Positions 8,529-16,962 of a DNA stretch of 64,000 bases are shown here, piece by piece; positions within the stretch are counted from its first letter, which is position 1; each line of letters begins with the position of its first letter. This DNA is from Candidatus Aalborgicola danicus (GTDB taxonomy: Bacteria; Pseudomonadota; Gammaproteobacteria; Burkholderiales; Burkholderiaceae_C). The DNA is taken from NCBI GenBank assembly GCA_016703945.1, contig JADJBC010000032.1, positions 1-64,000 of the forward strand. Direction: 5' to 3'. A program made the translations under genes and the position numbers. Under the pieces are notes generated by a model, which saw nothing but the letters and a program-made list of their open reading frames with translations, was not told where the DNA came from and did not search any database.

Positions 8529-8622
8529 GGAGTCTGAGTGGCAGAGCGGTCTGCGCAGGTAAAGGAGGAGCCCGCGCAGCGGGCGGGGGACACGGAGCAG
8601 AGCGCTCTGCCACTCAGACTCC
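8529..8622. repeat. 20-bp perfect inverted repeat upstream of lysR
   Basis: The arm at 8529-8548 (GGAGTCTGAGTGGCAGAGCG) is the exact complement of 8603-8622, separated by 54 bases of GC-rich sequence. The right arm ends 11 bases before the lysR start, so the RNA would fold close to the ribosome-binding site GGAAGG. It may be a small mobile repeat or a leader structure. Confidence 0.75.
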
Positions 8623-8633
8623 GGAAGGGTGAA

Positions 8634-9560
8634 GTGGACAAGCTCAAGCAGTTGGAATCGTTCGTGTCCGTAGTTACGCGCGGCAGCCTGACCGCCGCCG
8701 CCCGCGCCGAGGGCGTGGCGCCCGCCATCATGGGGCGCCGACTGGATGGCCTGGAGGAACGCCTGGGCGTCAAGCTGCTGCTGCGCACCACCCGGCGCAT
8801 CACGCTGACCCACGAAGGCAGCGCCTTTCTGGAAGATTGTCAGCGCCTGCTGGCGGACCTGGCCAATGCCGAAGCCAGCGTCAGCGCCGGTGGCGTCAAG
8901 GCCAGTGGGCACTTGCGCATTACCGCGCCGGCCGGTTTTGGCCGCCGCCACGTGGCGCCGCTGGTGCCGCGCTTTCGGGAGCTGCACCCCGAGGTCACGA
9001 TTTCGCTGAACCTGAGCGACCGGGTGGTGGACATTGCTGGCGAGGCCTACGACTGCGCGGTGCGGGTGGGCGACATGCCGGACTCATCCCTGGTCAGCCT
9101 GCGCCTGGCGGACAACCGGCGCCTGTGCGTGGCCACACCGGCCTATCTGGCGCAGCATGGCAAACCCCAGAGCCCGCAGGATCTGGCGCGGTTTGACTGC
9201 CTGACGCTGTCCAGCGATGCGTCGCAGACGCGGGGCTGGGCGTTCAGCGTGGACAAAGGCCAGACCCGCGAAGTCATCCACTTCAAACCGGTCGGCCCAC
9301 TGGACTGCTCGGACGGCCAGGTGCTGCACGACTGGTGTTTGGCCGGGTATGGTATTGCCTGGCGCAGCACCTGGGAGGTGGAGGCCGAAATCAGCGCCGG
9401 ACAGTTGGTAGCCGTGTTGGAAGATTTTGCCGCTCCACCCAATGGCATTTTCGTCGTGTTTCCACAGCGCAAGCACCTGCCGCTGCGCGTGCGGCTATGG
9501 ATCGATTTCATCAAGCTCAACTTCAGCACTCCGGGCTTTTGGCGAACGCTATCAAAATAG
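8634..9560 (+). CDS. LysR-family transcriptional regulator
   Basis: The GTG at 8634, eight bases after GGAAGG, gives a 308-residue protein starting MDKLKQLESFVSVVTRGSLT, the standard LysR opening. Helix-turn-helix residues are about 17-60 (LTAAARAEGVAPAIMGRRL, LLLRTTRRITLTHEG), followed by a periplasmic-binding-like effector domain (HLRITAPAGFGRRHVAPL, DRVVDIAGEAYDCAVRVG). The open frame runs further upstream into the inverted repeat but that part is not conserved. It probably controls the CoA-transferase gene upstream or a nearby operon; the effector is unknown. Confidence 0.9.
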   Translation: MDKLKQLESFVSVVTRGSLTAAARAEGVAPAIMGRRLDGLEERLGVKLLLRTTRRITLTHEGSAFLEDCQRLLADLANAEASVSAGGVKASGHLRITAPAGFGRRHVAPLVPRFRELHPEVTISLNLSDRVVDIAGEAYDCAVRVGDMPDSSLVSLRLADNRRLCVATPAYLAQHGKPQSPQDLARFDCLTLSSDASQTRGWAFSVDKGQTREVIHFKPVGPLDCSDGQVLHDWCLAGYGIAWRSTWEVEAEISAGQLVAVLEDFAAPPNGIFVVFPQRKHLPLRVRLWIDFIKLNFSTPGFWRTLSK

Positions 9561-9561
9561 C
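9548..9561. terminator. GCTAT/ATAGC hairpin between lysR and proC
   Basis: Five-base arms around CAAA lie over the lysR stop codon, between two convergent genes; it could end transcription from both sides. No strong T run. Confidence 0.4.
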
Positions 9562-9603
9562 AGCGCGTTGGGTTTATCTCACGGGGCTGGTGGTCTATTT
9601 CGC

Positions 9604-10422
9604 TTAAGCCTCACCGAATTCCGCACCCATTTCCTGCGCGCGGCGGTGGGCCGCACGCATCGCTCTGGCAAACAGGTCCTTGACATGGCCTTCATCCATG
9701 GAGACGATGGCCGCGTGCGTCGTGCCACCTTTGGACGTCACGCGCTGGCGCAGAAGTTCGGGCGGTTCGTGGCTGGACTGCGCGAGTTCACCCGCGCCGA
9801 TGAAGGTGGCTACGGCCAATTGGTAGGCTTGCTCGCGTGTCAGTCCCATCTCGGCTCCGGCTGACGTCATCGCCTCCATGAAATAGAACATATAGGCTGG
9901 CCCGGAGCCGGAAATGGCAGTGACGGCATCCAGCAGATCCTCGGCGCCGAGCCACAAAAACTGCCCCATTCCCGACACCACGCGTTCGGCATGTTGGCGG
10001 TCGGCCTCGGTCGCAGCGGGCCGGGCAAACAAGCCGGTGATGCCCTTGCCGATCAGGGCCGGGGTGTTGGGCATGGTCCGGATCACGCGTTCATTGCCCA
10101 GCCATTTGGCAATGCTGTCACTGGGGATGCCAGCCGCCACACTAATATGAAGGGCGTCGCGAGTGTAAAAACGGGTCTGCAGCGCAGCTTCCTTAAACGA
10201 CTGGGGCTTGACCGCCCATATGACGATACTGGCGCTGCCCAAGAACGGGCCGGCCTGGGCTTGAGCGCTTATGCCCAGATGCGACTGCAGCCGCTCTCTA
10301 GCCTCTGCAAGGGGCTCCACCACGTCGATCTGGGTGGCGGGAAAGCCCTGCTTCAGCAGTCCGCTGACCAAGGCGGTGGCCATATTGCCGCCGCCGATAA
10401 AGGCGATGTGGTGTTGGTGCAT
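9604..10422 (-). CDS. proC: pyrroline-5-carboxylate reductase
   Basis: Last step of proline synthesis: reduces 1-pyrroline-5-carboxylate with NAD(P)H. The 272-residue product from the ATG at 10422 has the dinucleotide motif IAFIGGGNMATALVSGL at 6-22, AISGSGPAYMFYFMEAM near 165-180 and the family signature TSKGGTTHAAI near 230. AGAGGAG lies just before the start. The open frame extends 130 codons further upstream but with no conserved sequence. It is divergent from the ribosomal operon. Confidence 0.95.
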   Translation of the reverse strand: MHQHHIAFIGGGNMATALVSGLLKQGFPATQIDVVEPLAEARERLQSHLGISAQAQAGPFLGSASIVIWAVKPQSFKEAALQTRFYTRDALHISVAAGIPSDSIAKWLGNERVIRTMPNTPALIGKGITGLFARPAATEADRQHAERVVSGMGQFLWLGAEDLLDAVTAISGSGPAYMFYFMEAMTSAGAEMGLTREQAYQLAVATFIGAGELAQSSHEPPELLRQRVTSKGGTTHAAIVSMDEGHVKDLFARAMRAAHRRAQEMGAEFGEA

Positions 10423-10544
10423 GGCATTCTCCTCTGGGGCTGGCGAACCACTGTATAGACAAGGGAATCGTATTGTCGCAGGGGAAAAAACAAAGCCGTG
10501 GGGCCCGAGCAACGGACTTTTTGAAGTGGATGCACAAAAAAGTA

Positions 10545-10573
10545 TTGCGGTCGTGAAAATGCTGTGGCATACT
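10545..10573 (+). promoter_or_regulatory. candidate sigma-70 promoter of the rplN operon
   Basis: TTGCGG at 10545-10550 and CATACT at 10568-10573 are separated by exactly 17 bases, about 155 bases before rplN. A GGCGCGA/TCGCGCC hairpin at 10620-10638 lies in the leader. The S10-operon genes that usually precede rplN are not here; proC faces the other way, so a local promoter is needed. Confidence 0.55.
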
Positions 10574-10726
10574 AGCGGGCTTCGCTTGTAAAAGCTGAAG
10601 GTTCTGCCCAAATGAATGTGGCGCGAGTGGTTCGCGCCAAGTACAGCGGGCCCAAGACTGACTCGTTGTTGGTGTTTGCCGGAGAGCTGGCAAGCGCTGC
10701 TCCTGGTGCAAGTTGGGAATATTGAA

Positions 10727-11095
10727 ATGATCCAGACTGAATCTCGATTAGAAGTCGCCGACAACACGGGCGCGAAGTCCGTCCTGTGCATCAAGGTGCT
10801 TGGCGGCTCCAAGCGTCGCTACGCCAGCGTCGGTGACATCATCAAAGTGAGCATCAAAGAAGCTGCGCCGCGCGGCCGCGTCAAAAAAGGCGAGGTCTAT
10901 AGCGCTGTTGTGGTTCGTACTGCCAAGGGCATCCGTCGTAGCGACGGCTCCTTGGTGAAGTTTGATGGCAATGCAGCGGTGTTGCTCAATGCCAAGTTGG
11001 AGCCTATTGGCACCCGTATCTTTGGACCCGTTACGCGTGAATTGCGTACCGAGAAGTTCATGAAGATCGTGTCTCTGGCTCCTGAAGTTTTGTAA
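10727..11095 (+). CDS. rplN: 50S ribosomal protein L14
   Basis: 122 residues, the usual L14 length, beginning MIQTESRLEVADNTGAKSV and containing GRVKKGEVYSAVVVRTAKG. L14 binds 23S rRNA at the subunit interface. First gene of the spc-type operon here; its usual upstream neighbours rpsQ and rpmC are missing from this locus. Spacing to rplX is 9 bases with AAGGA ahead of the next start. Confidence 0.97.
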   Translation: MIQTESRLEVADNTGAKSVLCIKVLGGSKRRYASVGDIIKVSIKEAAPRGRVKKGEVYSAVVVRTAKGIRRSDGSLVKFDGNAAVLLNAKLEPIGTRIFGPVTRELRTEKFMKIVSLAPEVL

Positions 11096-11104
11096 GGACG
11101 CGCC

Positions 11105-11425
11105 ATGAACAAGATTCGCAAGGGCGATCAGGTAATCGTTATCGCAGGACGCGATAAGGGTAAGCGCGGGACAGTGTCCCTGCGCAAAGACGACTCTCAT
11201 CTGATCGTCGAGGGTATTAACTTGGTGAAAAAACACACCAAGCCAAACCCTATGAAGGGTGCGGTTGGCGGTATTGTTGAAAAAACAATGCCTATTCACC
11301 AGTCCAATGTGGCAATTTTTAATGCCGCAACTGGTAAGGCTGACCGTGTGGGTATCAAGTTGCTGGCTGACGGTAAACGCACACGCGTTTTCAAGTCCAG
11401 CGGTGAAGAAATCAAGGTGGCATAA
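11105..11425 (+). CDS. rplX: 50S ribosomal protein L24
   Basis: 106 residues with the N-terminal KOW motif KGDQVIVIAGRDKGKRGTV. L24 starts assembly of the large subunit by binding the 5' part of 23S rRNA. It lies between rplN and rplE with 2 bases to rplE, as in other spc operons. Confidence 0.97.
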   Translation: MNKIRKGDQVIVIAGRDKGKRGTVSLRKDDSHLIVEGINLVKKHTKPNPMKGAVGGIVEKTMPIHQSNVAIFNAATGKADRVGIKLLADGKRTRVFKSSGEEIKVA

Positions 11426-11427
11426 AC

Positions 11428-11967
11428 ATGGCACGTCTGCAACAACAATTCCGCGAAAAGCTGGCTCCCGAGCTGATGGCCAAGTTTGGCTACACCTCCC
11501 CCATGCAAGTCCCGCGTCTGACCAAGATCACCTTGAATATGGGTGTGAGCGAAGCTGTCGCTGATAAGAAAGTCATGGACCATGCTGTGAGTGATCTGAC
11601 CAAGATCGCCGGGCAAAAGCCTGTTGTCACAATGTCAAAGAAGGCCATTGCCGGTTTCAAGATCCGTGAAAACCAGGCTATTGGCTGCATGGTGACTTTG
11701 CGTGGTGTGCAGATGTATGAATTCCTGGACCGTTTTGTAACCGTGGCTTTGCCTCGTGTGCGTGACTTCCGTGGTATCTCCGGCCGCGCTTTTGATGGTC
11801 GGGGCAACTACAACATCGGCGTTAAAGAGCAGATCATCTTCCCTGAAATTGAATATGACAAGGTTGATGCCTTGCGCGGCCTCAATATCAGTATCACCAC
11901 GACGGCCAAGACCGACGAAGAGTGCAAGGCACTGCTCGCTGGCTTCCGTTTCCCGTTCAAGAACTGA
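11428..11967 (+). CDS. rplE: 50S ribosomal protein L5
   Basis: 179 residues, the standard length, with ITLNMGVSEAVADKK and LRGVQMYEFLDRFVTVALPR, followed by RDFRGISGRAFDGRGNYNIG. L5 holds 5S rRNA in the central protuberance. Two bases after rplX and 8 before rpsN. Confidence 0.97.
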   Translation: MARLQQQFREKLAPELMAKFGYTSPMQVPRLTKITLNMGVSEAVADKKVMDHAVSDLTKIAGQKPVVTMSKKAIAGFKIRENQAIGCMVTLRGVQMYEFLDRFVTVALPRVRDFRGISGRAFDGRGNYNIGVKEQIIFPEIEYDKVDALRGLNISITTTAKTDEECKALLAGFRFPFKN

Positions 11968-11975
11968 GGTGACCC

Positions 11976-12281
11976 TTGGCTAAAATGGCTTTAATCCAGC
12001 GCGAGCTGAAGCGTGATCAATTGGCTGCCAAGTACGCCAAGAAGTACGCAGAATTCAAGGCAATTGCCGGTGACTTCAAACGCACCGATGAAGAGCGTGC
12101 TGCTGCCCGTCTGGGTTTGCAGAAGCTCCCGCGCAATTCCAACCCAACCCGCCAGCGTAACCGTTGCGCCATTACTGGTCGCCCACGTGGTACGTTCCAG
12201 CACTTTGGCCTGGGTCGCGCCAAGATTCGTGAAATGGCCTTTGCCGGGGAAATTCCTGGCATTGTCAAGGCCAGCTGGTAA
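11976..12281 (+). CDS. rpsN: 30S ribosomal protein S14 (long, zinc-free form), TTG start
   Basis: 101 residues with LQKLPRNSNPTRQRNRC and ITGRPRGTFQHFGLGRAKIR. The TTG at 11976 gives MAKMALIQRELKRD, matching the usual length and MAK start of this form; the ATG three codons later is the alternative. The CxxC zinc pair of the short form is absent. Binds 16S rRNA in the small-subunit head. Confidence 0.95.
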   Translation: MAKMALIQRELKRDQLAAKYAKKYAEFKAIAGDFKRTDEERAAARLGLQKLPRNSNPTRQRNRCAITGRPRGTFQHFGLGRAKIREMAFAGEIPGIVKASW

Positions 12282-12299
12282 GCGACAGGAGAACCAAAC

Positions 12300-12695
12300 A
12301 TGAGCATGAGTGATCCCATCGCCGACTTGTTGACACGCATTCGCAATGCACAAATGGTGGCCAAAACTACCGTGTCTGTGCCTTCTTCCAAAGTGAAGGT
12401 TGCGATTGTCCAGGTGTTGAAAGACGAAGGCTACATCGACAATTTCAAGGTATCGACCACCGACGGCAAGTCCGAGTTGGAAATCGCCCTGAAGTACTAC
12501 GCAGGCAAGCCTGTTATTGAACGCATTGAACGCGTCAGCCGTCCTGGTTTGCGTGTTTACCGTGGTAGCGATGCTATTCCCCAGGTCCAAAACGGCCTTG
12601 GTGTGGCCATCGTAACGACGCCTCAGGGCGTGATGACTGATCGCAAAGCGCGCTCTACCGGTGTCGGTGGCGAAGTTTTGTGCTACGTCGTTTAA
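12300..12695 (+). CDS. rpsH: 30S ribosomal protein S8
   Basis: 131 residues beginning MSMSDPIADLLTRIRNAQ and ending GVMTDRKARSTGVGGEVLCY, both classic S8. It binds the central domain of 16S rRNA; in E. coli S8 also represses the spc operon by binding its mRNA, and whether that holds here is not visible. ACAGGAG lies before the start. Confidence 0.97.
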   Translation: MSMSDPIADLLTRIRNAQMVAKTTVSVPSSKVKVAIVQVLKDEGYIDNFKVSTTDGKSELEIALKYYAGKPVIERIERVSRPGLRVYRGSDAIPQVQNGLGVAIVTTPQGVMTDRKARSTGVGGEVLCYVV

Positions 12696-12719
12696 CCCTA
12701 CATTGAGGAGAATTACAAA

Positions 12720-13253
12720 ATGTCCCGTGTAGGTAAACTTCCCGTCACCGTCCCCGCAGGTGTGGATGTGTCCATCAAAGATGCGCAGATCAGCGTCAAG
12801 GGCGCTGGCGGCACTTTGCATCTTACGCTCAATTCACTGGTATCGGTGGTGAGCGACGCTGGCAAGCTGAGTTTCAAGGCCGCCAATGATTCCCGTGAAG
12901 CGGATGCCATGTCCGGCACCATGCGCCAATTGGTGAATAACATGGTGGTCGGTGTGACCAAGGGCTTCGAGAAAAAATTGAACCTGGTTGGCGTGGGTTA
13001 CAAAGCCCAGGCAACCGGCGCCAAACTGAACCTCGCTGTTGGTTACTCGCATCCGGTCAATATCGACATGCCTGCTGGCATTTCGGTTGCGACACCGACA
13101 CCAACAGAAATTCTGATCAAAGGTGCTGACCGCCAACGCGTGGGTCAGATTGCCGCTGAAATTCGTGCTGTTCGTCCACCCGAGCCCTACAAGGGCAAGG
13201 GCATCCGGTATTCGGATGAGAAGATCACGATCAAAGAAACCAAGAAGAAATAA
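12720..13253 (+). CDS. rplF: 50S ribosomal protein L6
   Basis: 177 residues beginning MSRVGKLPVTVPAGVDVSI and ending in PPEPYKGKGIRYSDEKITIK, the L6 signature. Two tandem L6 folds; it sits near the factor-binding site of the large subunit. GAGGAG lies 10 bases before the ATG. Confidence 0.97.
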   Translation: MSRVGKLPVTVPAGVDVSIKDAQISVKGAGGTLHLTLNSLVSVVSDAGKLSFKAANDSREADAMSGTMRQLVNNMVVGVTKGFEKKLNLVGVGYKAQATGAKLNLAVGYSHPVNIDMPAGISVATPTPTEILIKGADRQRVGQIAAEIRAVRPPEPYKGKGIRYSDEKITIKETKKK

Positions 13254-13264
13254 GGAGCTGCAAC

Positions 13265-13629
13265 ATGTTGACCAAAAAGAGCAGCGTCTTCGCAGAGCCC
13301 GTCAGACCCGCATTCGCATTGCCACACAAGGCGTTGCACGACTGACGGTAAATCGTACCAACTTGCACATCTACGCCAGCGTAATCTCTGGCGATGGTGG
13401 CAAGGTGTTGGCTGCAGCTTCTACGGCCGAACTCGAAGTTCGCAAGGCTTTGGGTGCGGCGGGCAAGGGTGGCAATGTTGCCGCGGCCCAGATCATTGGC
13501 AAACGACTGGCTGAAAAAGCCAAGGCTGCTGGTGTCGAAAAAGTCGCATTTGATCGGTCAGGTTTTGCGTACCACGGCCGCGTCAAAGCGCTGGCTGATG
13601 CGGCACGTGAAGCTGGCTTGCAGTTCTAA
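13265..13629 (+). CDS. rplR: 50S ribosomal protein L18, apparent one-base deletion at codon 5
   Basis: The protein body (KEQRLRRARQTRIRIATQG to ALADAAREAGLQF) is normal L18, which binds 5S rRNA. The AAGGAG and ATG at 13265 give MLTKK in a different frame, which ends at a TGA after 27 codons. Adding one G after 13279 joins MLTKK directly to EQRLRRARQ, the family N-terminus. No ATG, GTG or TTG exists in the body frame nearby; only a CTG at 13258 could serve. The gene is essential in bacteria, so a sequencing or assembly deletion is most likely; recoding or a CTG start is possible. Confidence 0.85.
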
Positions 13630-13646
13630 GCAGATCGGAATACAGA

Positions 13647-14171
13647 ATGGCTAAAGTTCAAGCGAAGATGCAGGGTAAGGCTGAAGGGCCTGAAGACGGC
13701 CTGCGCGAAAAGATGATCGCGATCAATCGCGTCACCAAAGTGGTTAAGGGCGGCCGTATCCTCGGTTTCGCAGCGCTGACCGTGGTGGGTGATGGCGAAG
13801 GTCGCATTGGCATGGGCAAAGGAAAATCCAAGGAAGTTCCCGCTGCCGTGCAAAAGGCAATGGAAGAAGCCCGTCGCAACATGATCAAGGTTTCGCTGAA
13901 GAATGGTTCCATTCACCACAAGGTGATGGGTCACCACGGCGCGGCCAATGTCATGATGGCTCCAGCACCCAAGGGTACTGGAATCATTGCTGGTGGTCCT
14001 ATGCGCGCAGTGTTTGAAGTGGTTGGTATTACAGACATCGTGGCAAAAAGCCATGGTTCCTCCAATCCTTACAACATGGTCCGTGCAACTTTGGATGCAT
14101 TACCGGTTTCGACAACGCCTTCCGAGGTCGCAGCCAAGCGCGGCAAGACTGTTGAAGAACTCTTCGTCTGA
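13647..14171 (+). CDS. rpsE: 30S ribosomal protein S5
   Basis: 174 residues with the double-stranded-RNA-binding fold: LREKMIAINRVTKVVKGGRI, GKGKSKEVPAAVQKAMEEAR and GIIAGGPMRAVFEVVGITDI. S5 contributes to decoding accuracy. Seventeen bases after rplR and 14 before rpmD. Confidence 0.97.
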   Translation: MAKVQAKMQGKAEGPEDGLREKMIAINRVTKVVKGGRILGFAALTVVGDGEGRIGMGKGKSKEVPAAVQKAMEEARRNMIKVSLKNGSIHHKVMGHHGAANVMMAPAPKGTGIIAGGPMRAVFEVVGITDIVAKSHGSSNPYNMVRATLDALPVSTTPSEVAAKRGKTVEELFV

Positions 14172-14185
14172 AAGCGGACTTCAAA

Positions 14186-14368
14186 ATGACAACACAACAA
14201 ACCGTAAAAATCCAGTTGGTGCGCAGCCCGATTGGAACCAAAGAGTCCCATCGCGCCACCGTGCGTGGTCTGGGCTTGCGCAAAATTCGCAGCACCAGCG
14301 AGCTGGTGGATACACCCGAAGTGCGCGGCATGATTAACAAGATCAGTTACCTGGTCAAGGTGCTTTAA
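14186..14368 (+). CDS. rpmD: 50S ribosomal protein L30
   Basis: 60 residues, full length for L30, with VKIQLVRSPIGTKESHRATV and GLGLRKIRSTSELVDTPEVR. Small large-subunit protein, always between rpsE and rplO in this operon. Confidence 0.97.
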   Translation: MTTQQTVKIQLVRSPIGTKESHRATVRGLGLRKIRSTSELVDTPEVRGMINKISYLVKVL

Positions 14369-14378
14369 GAGGTTGATG

Positions 14379-14810
14379 ATGGAACTCAATAGCATTAAGC
14401 CAGCTGATGGCGCGAAGCACTACAAGCGTCGCGTCGGTCGTGGCATCGGATCCGGCATCGGCAAGACCGCAGGTCGCGGCCACAAGGGACAGAAGTCCCG
14501 CGCAGGCGGCTACCACAAGGTTGGCTTTGAAGGCGGTCAGATGCCTATGCATCGCCGTTTGCCCAAGCGCGGTTTCAAGTCGCACCTGCTGCAATTCAAC
14601 GCTGAGATCACACTGACTACACTGGAAGTGCTGGGTCTGGCAGAAGTTGACGTGCTGGCACTGAAGCAAGCCAAACTAGTCGGTCAAATGGCCAAAGTGG
14701 TCAAAGTGATCAATACCGGTACGCTCACCAAATCGGTGAAGCTCAATGGTATTGGTGCGACTGCGGGTGCCAAGACGGCTATTGAAGCCGCCGGTGGAAG
14801 CGTAGCTTGA
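14379..14810 (+). CDS. rplO: 50S ribosomal protein L15
   Basis: 143 residues from the ATG at 14379 (MELNSIKPADGAKHYKRR), six bases after AAGAGG. Start codons at 14373 (TTG) and 14376 (ATG) are in frame but too close to the ribosome-binding site. The glycine-rich GRGIGSGIGKTAGRGHKGQK is the L15 signature. Confidence 0.96.
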   Translation: MELNSIKPADGAKHYKRRVGRGIGSGIGKTAGRGHKGQKSRAGGYHKVGFEGGQMPMHRRLPKRGFKSHLLQFNAEITLTTLEVLGLAEVDVLALKQAKLVGQMAKVVKVINTGTLTKSVKLNGIGATAGAKTAIEAAGGSVA

Positions 14811-14833
14811 GTCACAAGCTGAAAGACTAATAA

Positions 14834-16144
14834 GTGGCAACTAACGCAGCTCAGATGGCAAAGACAGACAAGTTCGGTGACTTACGTCGTCGACTTGTGT
14901 TTTTGTTGCTCGCGCTGGTCGTGTACCGCGTTGGAGCTCATATTCCAGTGCCAGGTATTGACCCTTCACAGTTGCAGCAATTGTTCAAGGATCAGCAGGG
15001 CGGCATCCTGAGTTTGTTTAACATGTTCTCGGGTGGTGCACTGTCAAGGTTTACTATTTTTGCATTGGGGATCATGCCGTATATTTCGGCATCCATCATC
15101 ATGCAGTTGTTGACCTATGTGCTGCCAACTTTTGAGCAGTTGAAGAAGGAAGGCGAGGGCGGACGCCGCAAGATTACGCAGTACACGCGTTACGGCACTT
15201 TGGGATTGGCTTTGTTCCAGTCGCTCGGTATCGCGCTGGCTTTAGAGTCATCGGCGGGGCTGGTGATTTCTCCGGGTTTTGGTTTTCGCATGACTTCGGT
15301 TGTGACGCTGACCGCAGGCACCATGTTTCTGATGTGGTTGGGCGAGCAGATTACTGAGCGTGGTTTGGGTAACGGTATTTCGATATTGATTTTCGGCGGC
15401 ATCGCTGCTGGCCTGCCTAACGCAATTGGTGGCTTGCTTGAGTTGGTGCGAACAGGTGCGATGAGTATTATTGTTGCATTGTTGGTGGTGGTGTTGGTTG
15501 CTGGTGTTACTTGGTTTGTCGTGTTTGTAGAACGTGGGCAACGCAAGATTCTGGTGAATTACGCCAGGCGTCAAGTTGGAAACAAGGTTTATGGTGGTCA
15601 GTCGTCGCACCTTCCCTTGAAGTTGAATATGGCTGGTGTTATTCCCCCCATTTTTGCTTCATCCATTATCTTGTTGCCAGCAACGATTGCCAACTGGTTT
15701 AGCTCCGGCGATTCGATGCGATGGTTGAAGGATATTTCCAGCACATTAAGTCCCGGGCAGCCGGTATATGTGATGTTGTACGCAGCGGCGATTATTTTCT
15801 TCTGCTTCTTTTACACGGCACTTGTTTTTAACAGTCGTGAGACAGCAGATAATTTGAAGAAAAGTGGCGCATTCATTCCTGGCATTCGTCCTGGCGATCA
15901 AACGGCGAAATACATTGATAAAATTCTGCTCCGTCTGACGTTAGCAGGAGCAATTTACATCACGTTTGTGTGTTTGTTGCCCGAGTTTTTGATTCTCAAA
16001 TACAACGTGCCATTCTATTTTGGTGGCACCTCATTGCTGATCATCGTTGTGGTGACCATGGATTTCATGGCGCAGGTACAAAATTACATGATGTCCCAGC
16101 AATATGAATCGCTGCTGAAGAAGGCCAATTTCAAATCTTCTTGA
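14834..16144 (+). CDS. secY: Sec translocon channel subunit SecY
   Basis: 436 residues, about ten membrane segments, forms the SecYEG protein-conducting channel in the inner membrane. Signatures include YRVGAHIPVPGIDPSQLQQL near the N-terminus, FALGIMPYISASIIMQLLTY (segment 2) and KKEGEGGRRKITQYTRYGT. The GTG at 14834 is the start. Placed between rplO and infA as usual. Confidence 0.97.
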   Translation: MATNAAQMAKTDKFGDLRRRLVFLLLALVVYRVGAHIPVPGIDPSQLQQLFKDQQGGILSLFNMFSGGALSRFTIFALGIMPYISASIIMQLLTYVLPTFEQLKKEGEGGRRKITQYTRYGTLGLALFQSLGIALALESSAGLVISPGFGFRMTSVVTLTAGTMFLMWLGEQITERGLGNGISILIFGGIAAGLPNAIGGLLELVRTGAMSIIVALLVVVLVAGVTWFVVFVERGQRKILVNYARRQVGNKVYGGQSSHLPLKLNMAGVIPPIFASSIILLPATIANWFSSGDSMRWLKDISSTLSPGQPVYVMLYAAAIIFFCFFYTALVFNSRETADNLKKSGAFIPGIRPGDQTAKYIDKILLRLTLAGAIYITFVCLLPEFLILKYNVPFYFGGTSLLIIVVVTMDFMAQVQNYMMSQQYESLLKKANFKSS

Positions 16145-16160
16145 GTAGCAGTGGATTGGT

Positions 16161-16379
16161 ATGTCAAAGGATGACGTAATTCAGATGCAGGGAGAGGTGG
16201 TAGAAAACCTCCCCAACGCGACATTTCGCGTCAAGCTGGAAAACGGGCATGTAGTGTTGGGACATATTTCCGGGAAGATGCGGATGCACTACATCCGAAT
16301 CCTGCCAGGCGATAAGGTCACCGTTGAATTGACCCCGTATGACTTGAGTCGTGCGCGGATTGTGTTCAGAGCAAAGTAA
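16161..16379 (+). CDS. infA: translation initiation factor IF-1
   Basis: 72 residues, one OB-fold: MSKDDVIQMQGEVVENLPNA, then VLGHISGKMRMHYIRILPGD and LTPYDLSRARIVFRAK. Binds the A site of the 30S subunit during initiation. Between secY and rpmJ. Confidence 0.97.
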   Translation: MSKDDVIQMQGEVVENLPNATFRVKLENGHVVLGHISGKMRMHYIRILPGDKVTVELTPYDLSRARIVFRAK

Positions 16380-16439
16380 ATAGCGCATGTTCCGCGCGAA
16401 TCAAAGTCGGAACGGGGCGAAGGGTTTTAGGAGAGAAAT

Positions 16440-16553
16440 ATGAAAGTTTCGGCTTCGGTCAAGAAAATTTGCCGCAACTGCAAAATCATCCGACGCAAAG
16501 GCGTTGTGCGCGTGATCTGTACAGATCCACGCCACAAGCAGCGTCAGGGTTAA
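16440..16553 (+). CDS. rpmJ: 50S ribosomal protein L36 (zinc-binding form)
   Basis: 37 residues, starting at the ATG at 16440 after TTAGGAG. The sequence MKVSASVKKICRNCKIIRRK has CxxC at residues 11-14 and then C...H in ICTDPRHKQ, completing the CCCH zinc site. Too short for ordinary gene calls; its place between infA and rpsM confirms it. Confidence 0.96.
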   Translation: MKVSASVKKICRNCKIIRRKGVVRVICTDPRHKQRQG

Positions 16554-16577
16554 TTGCAAGAGTTTTAGAGGACGAAA

Positions 16578-16943
16578 ATGGCACGTATCGCTGGCATCAA
16601 TATTCCGCCGCAACAGCATTCTGAAATTGGCCTGACCGCCATTTTTGGTATCGGCCGCACCCGCGCTCGCAAGATCTGCGAAGCCTGTGGCATTGCATAT
16701 TCCAAGAAGGTCAAAGATTTGACTGACTCTGATCTGGAGAAAATCCGCGATCAGATCGCTCAATTCACCATCGAAGGCGATTTGCGTCGTGAAACCACGA
16801 TGAACATCAAGCGTTTGATGGACATCGGTTGCTACCGCGGATTCCGCCATCGCCGTGGCTTGCCCATGCGCGGTCAACGTACCCGCACGAACGCCCGTAC
16901 CCGCAAAGGCCCGCGTAAGGCTGCTGCGTCATTGAAGAAATAA
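16578..16943 (+). CDS. rpsM: 30S ribosomal protein S13
   Basis: 121 residues starting MARIAGINIPPQQHSEIGLT, with the helix-hairpin-helix IFGIGRTRARKICEACGI and the basic tail GLPMRGQRTRTNARTRKGPR that reaches the P-site tRNA. First ribosomal gene of the alpha-operon part. Confidence 0.97.
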   Translation: MARIAGINIPPQQHSEIGLTAIFGIGRTRARKICEACGIAYSKKVKDLTDSDLEKIRDQIAQFTIEGDLRRETTMNIKRLMDIGCYRGFRHRRGLPMRGQRTRTNARTRKGPRKAAASLKK

Positions 16944-16962
16944 CAGGGATTGAGAAACCACC

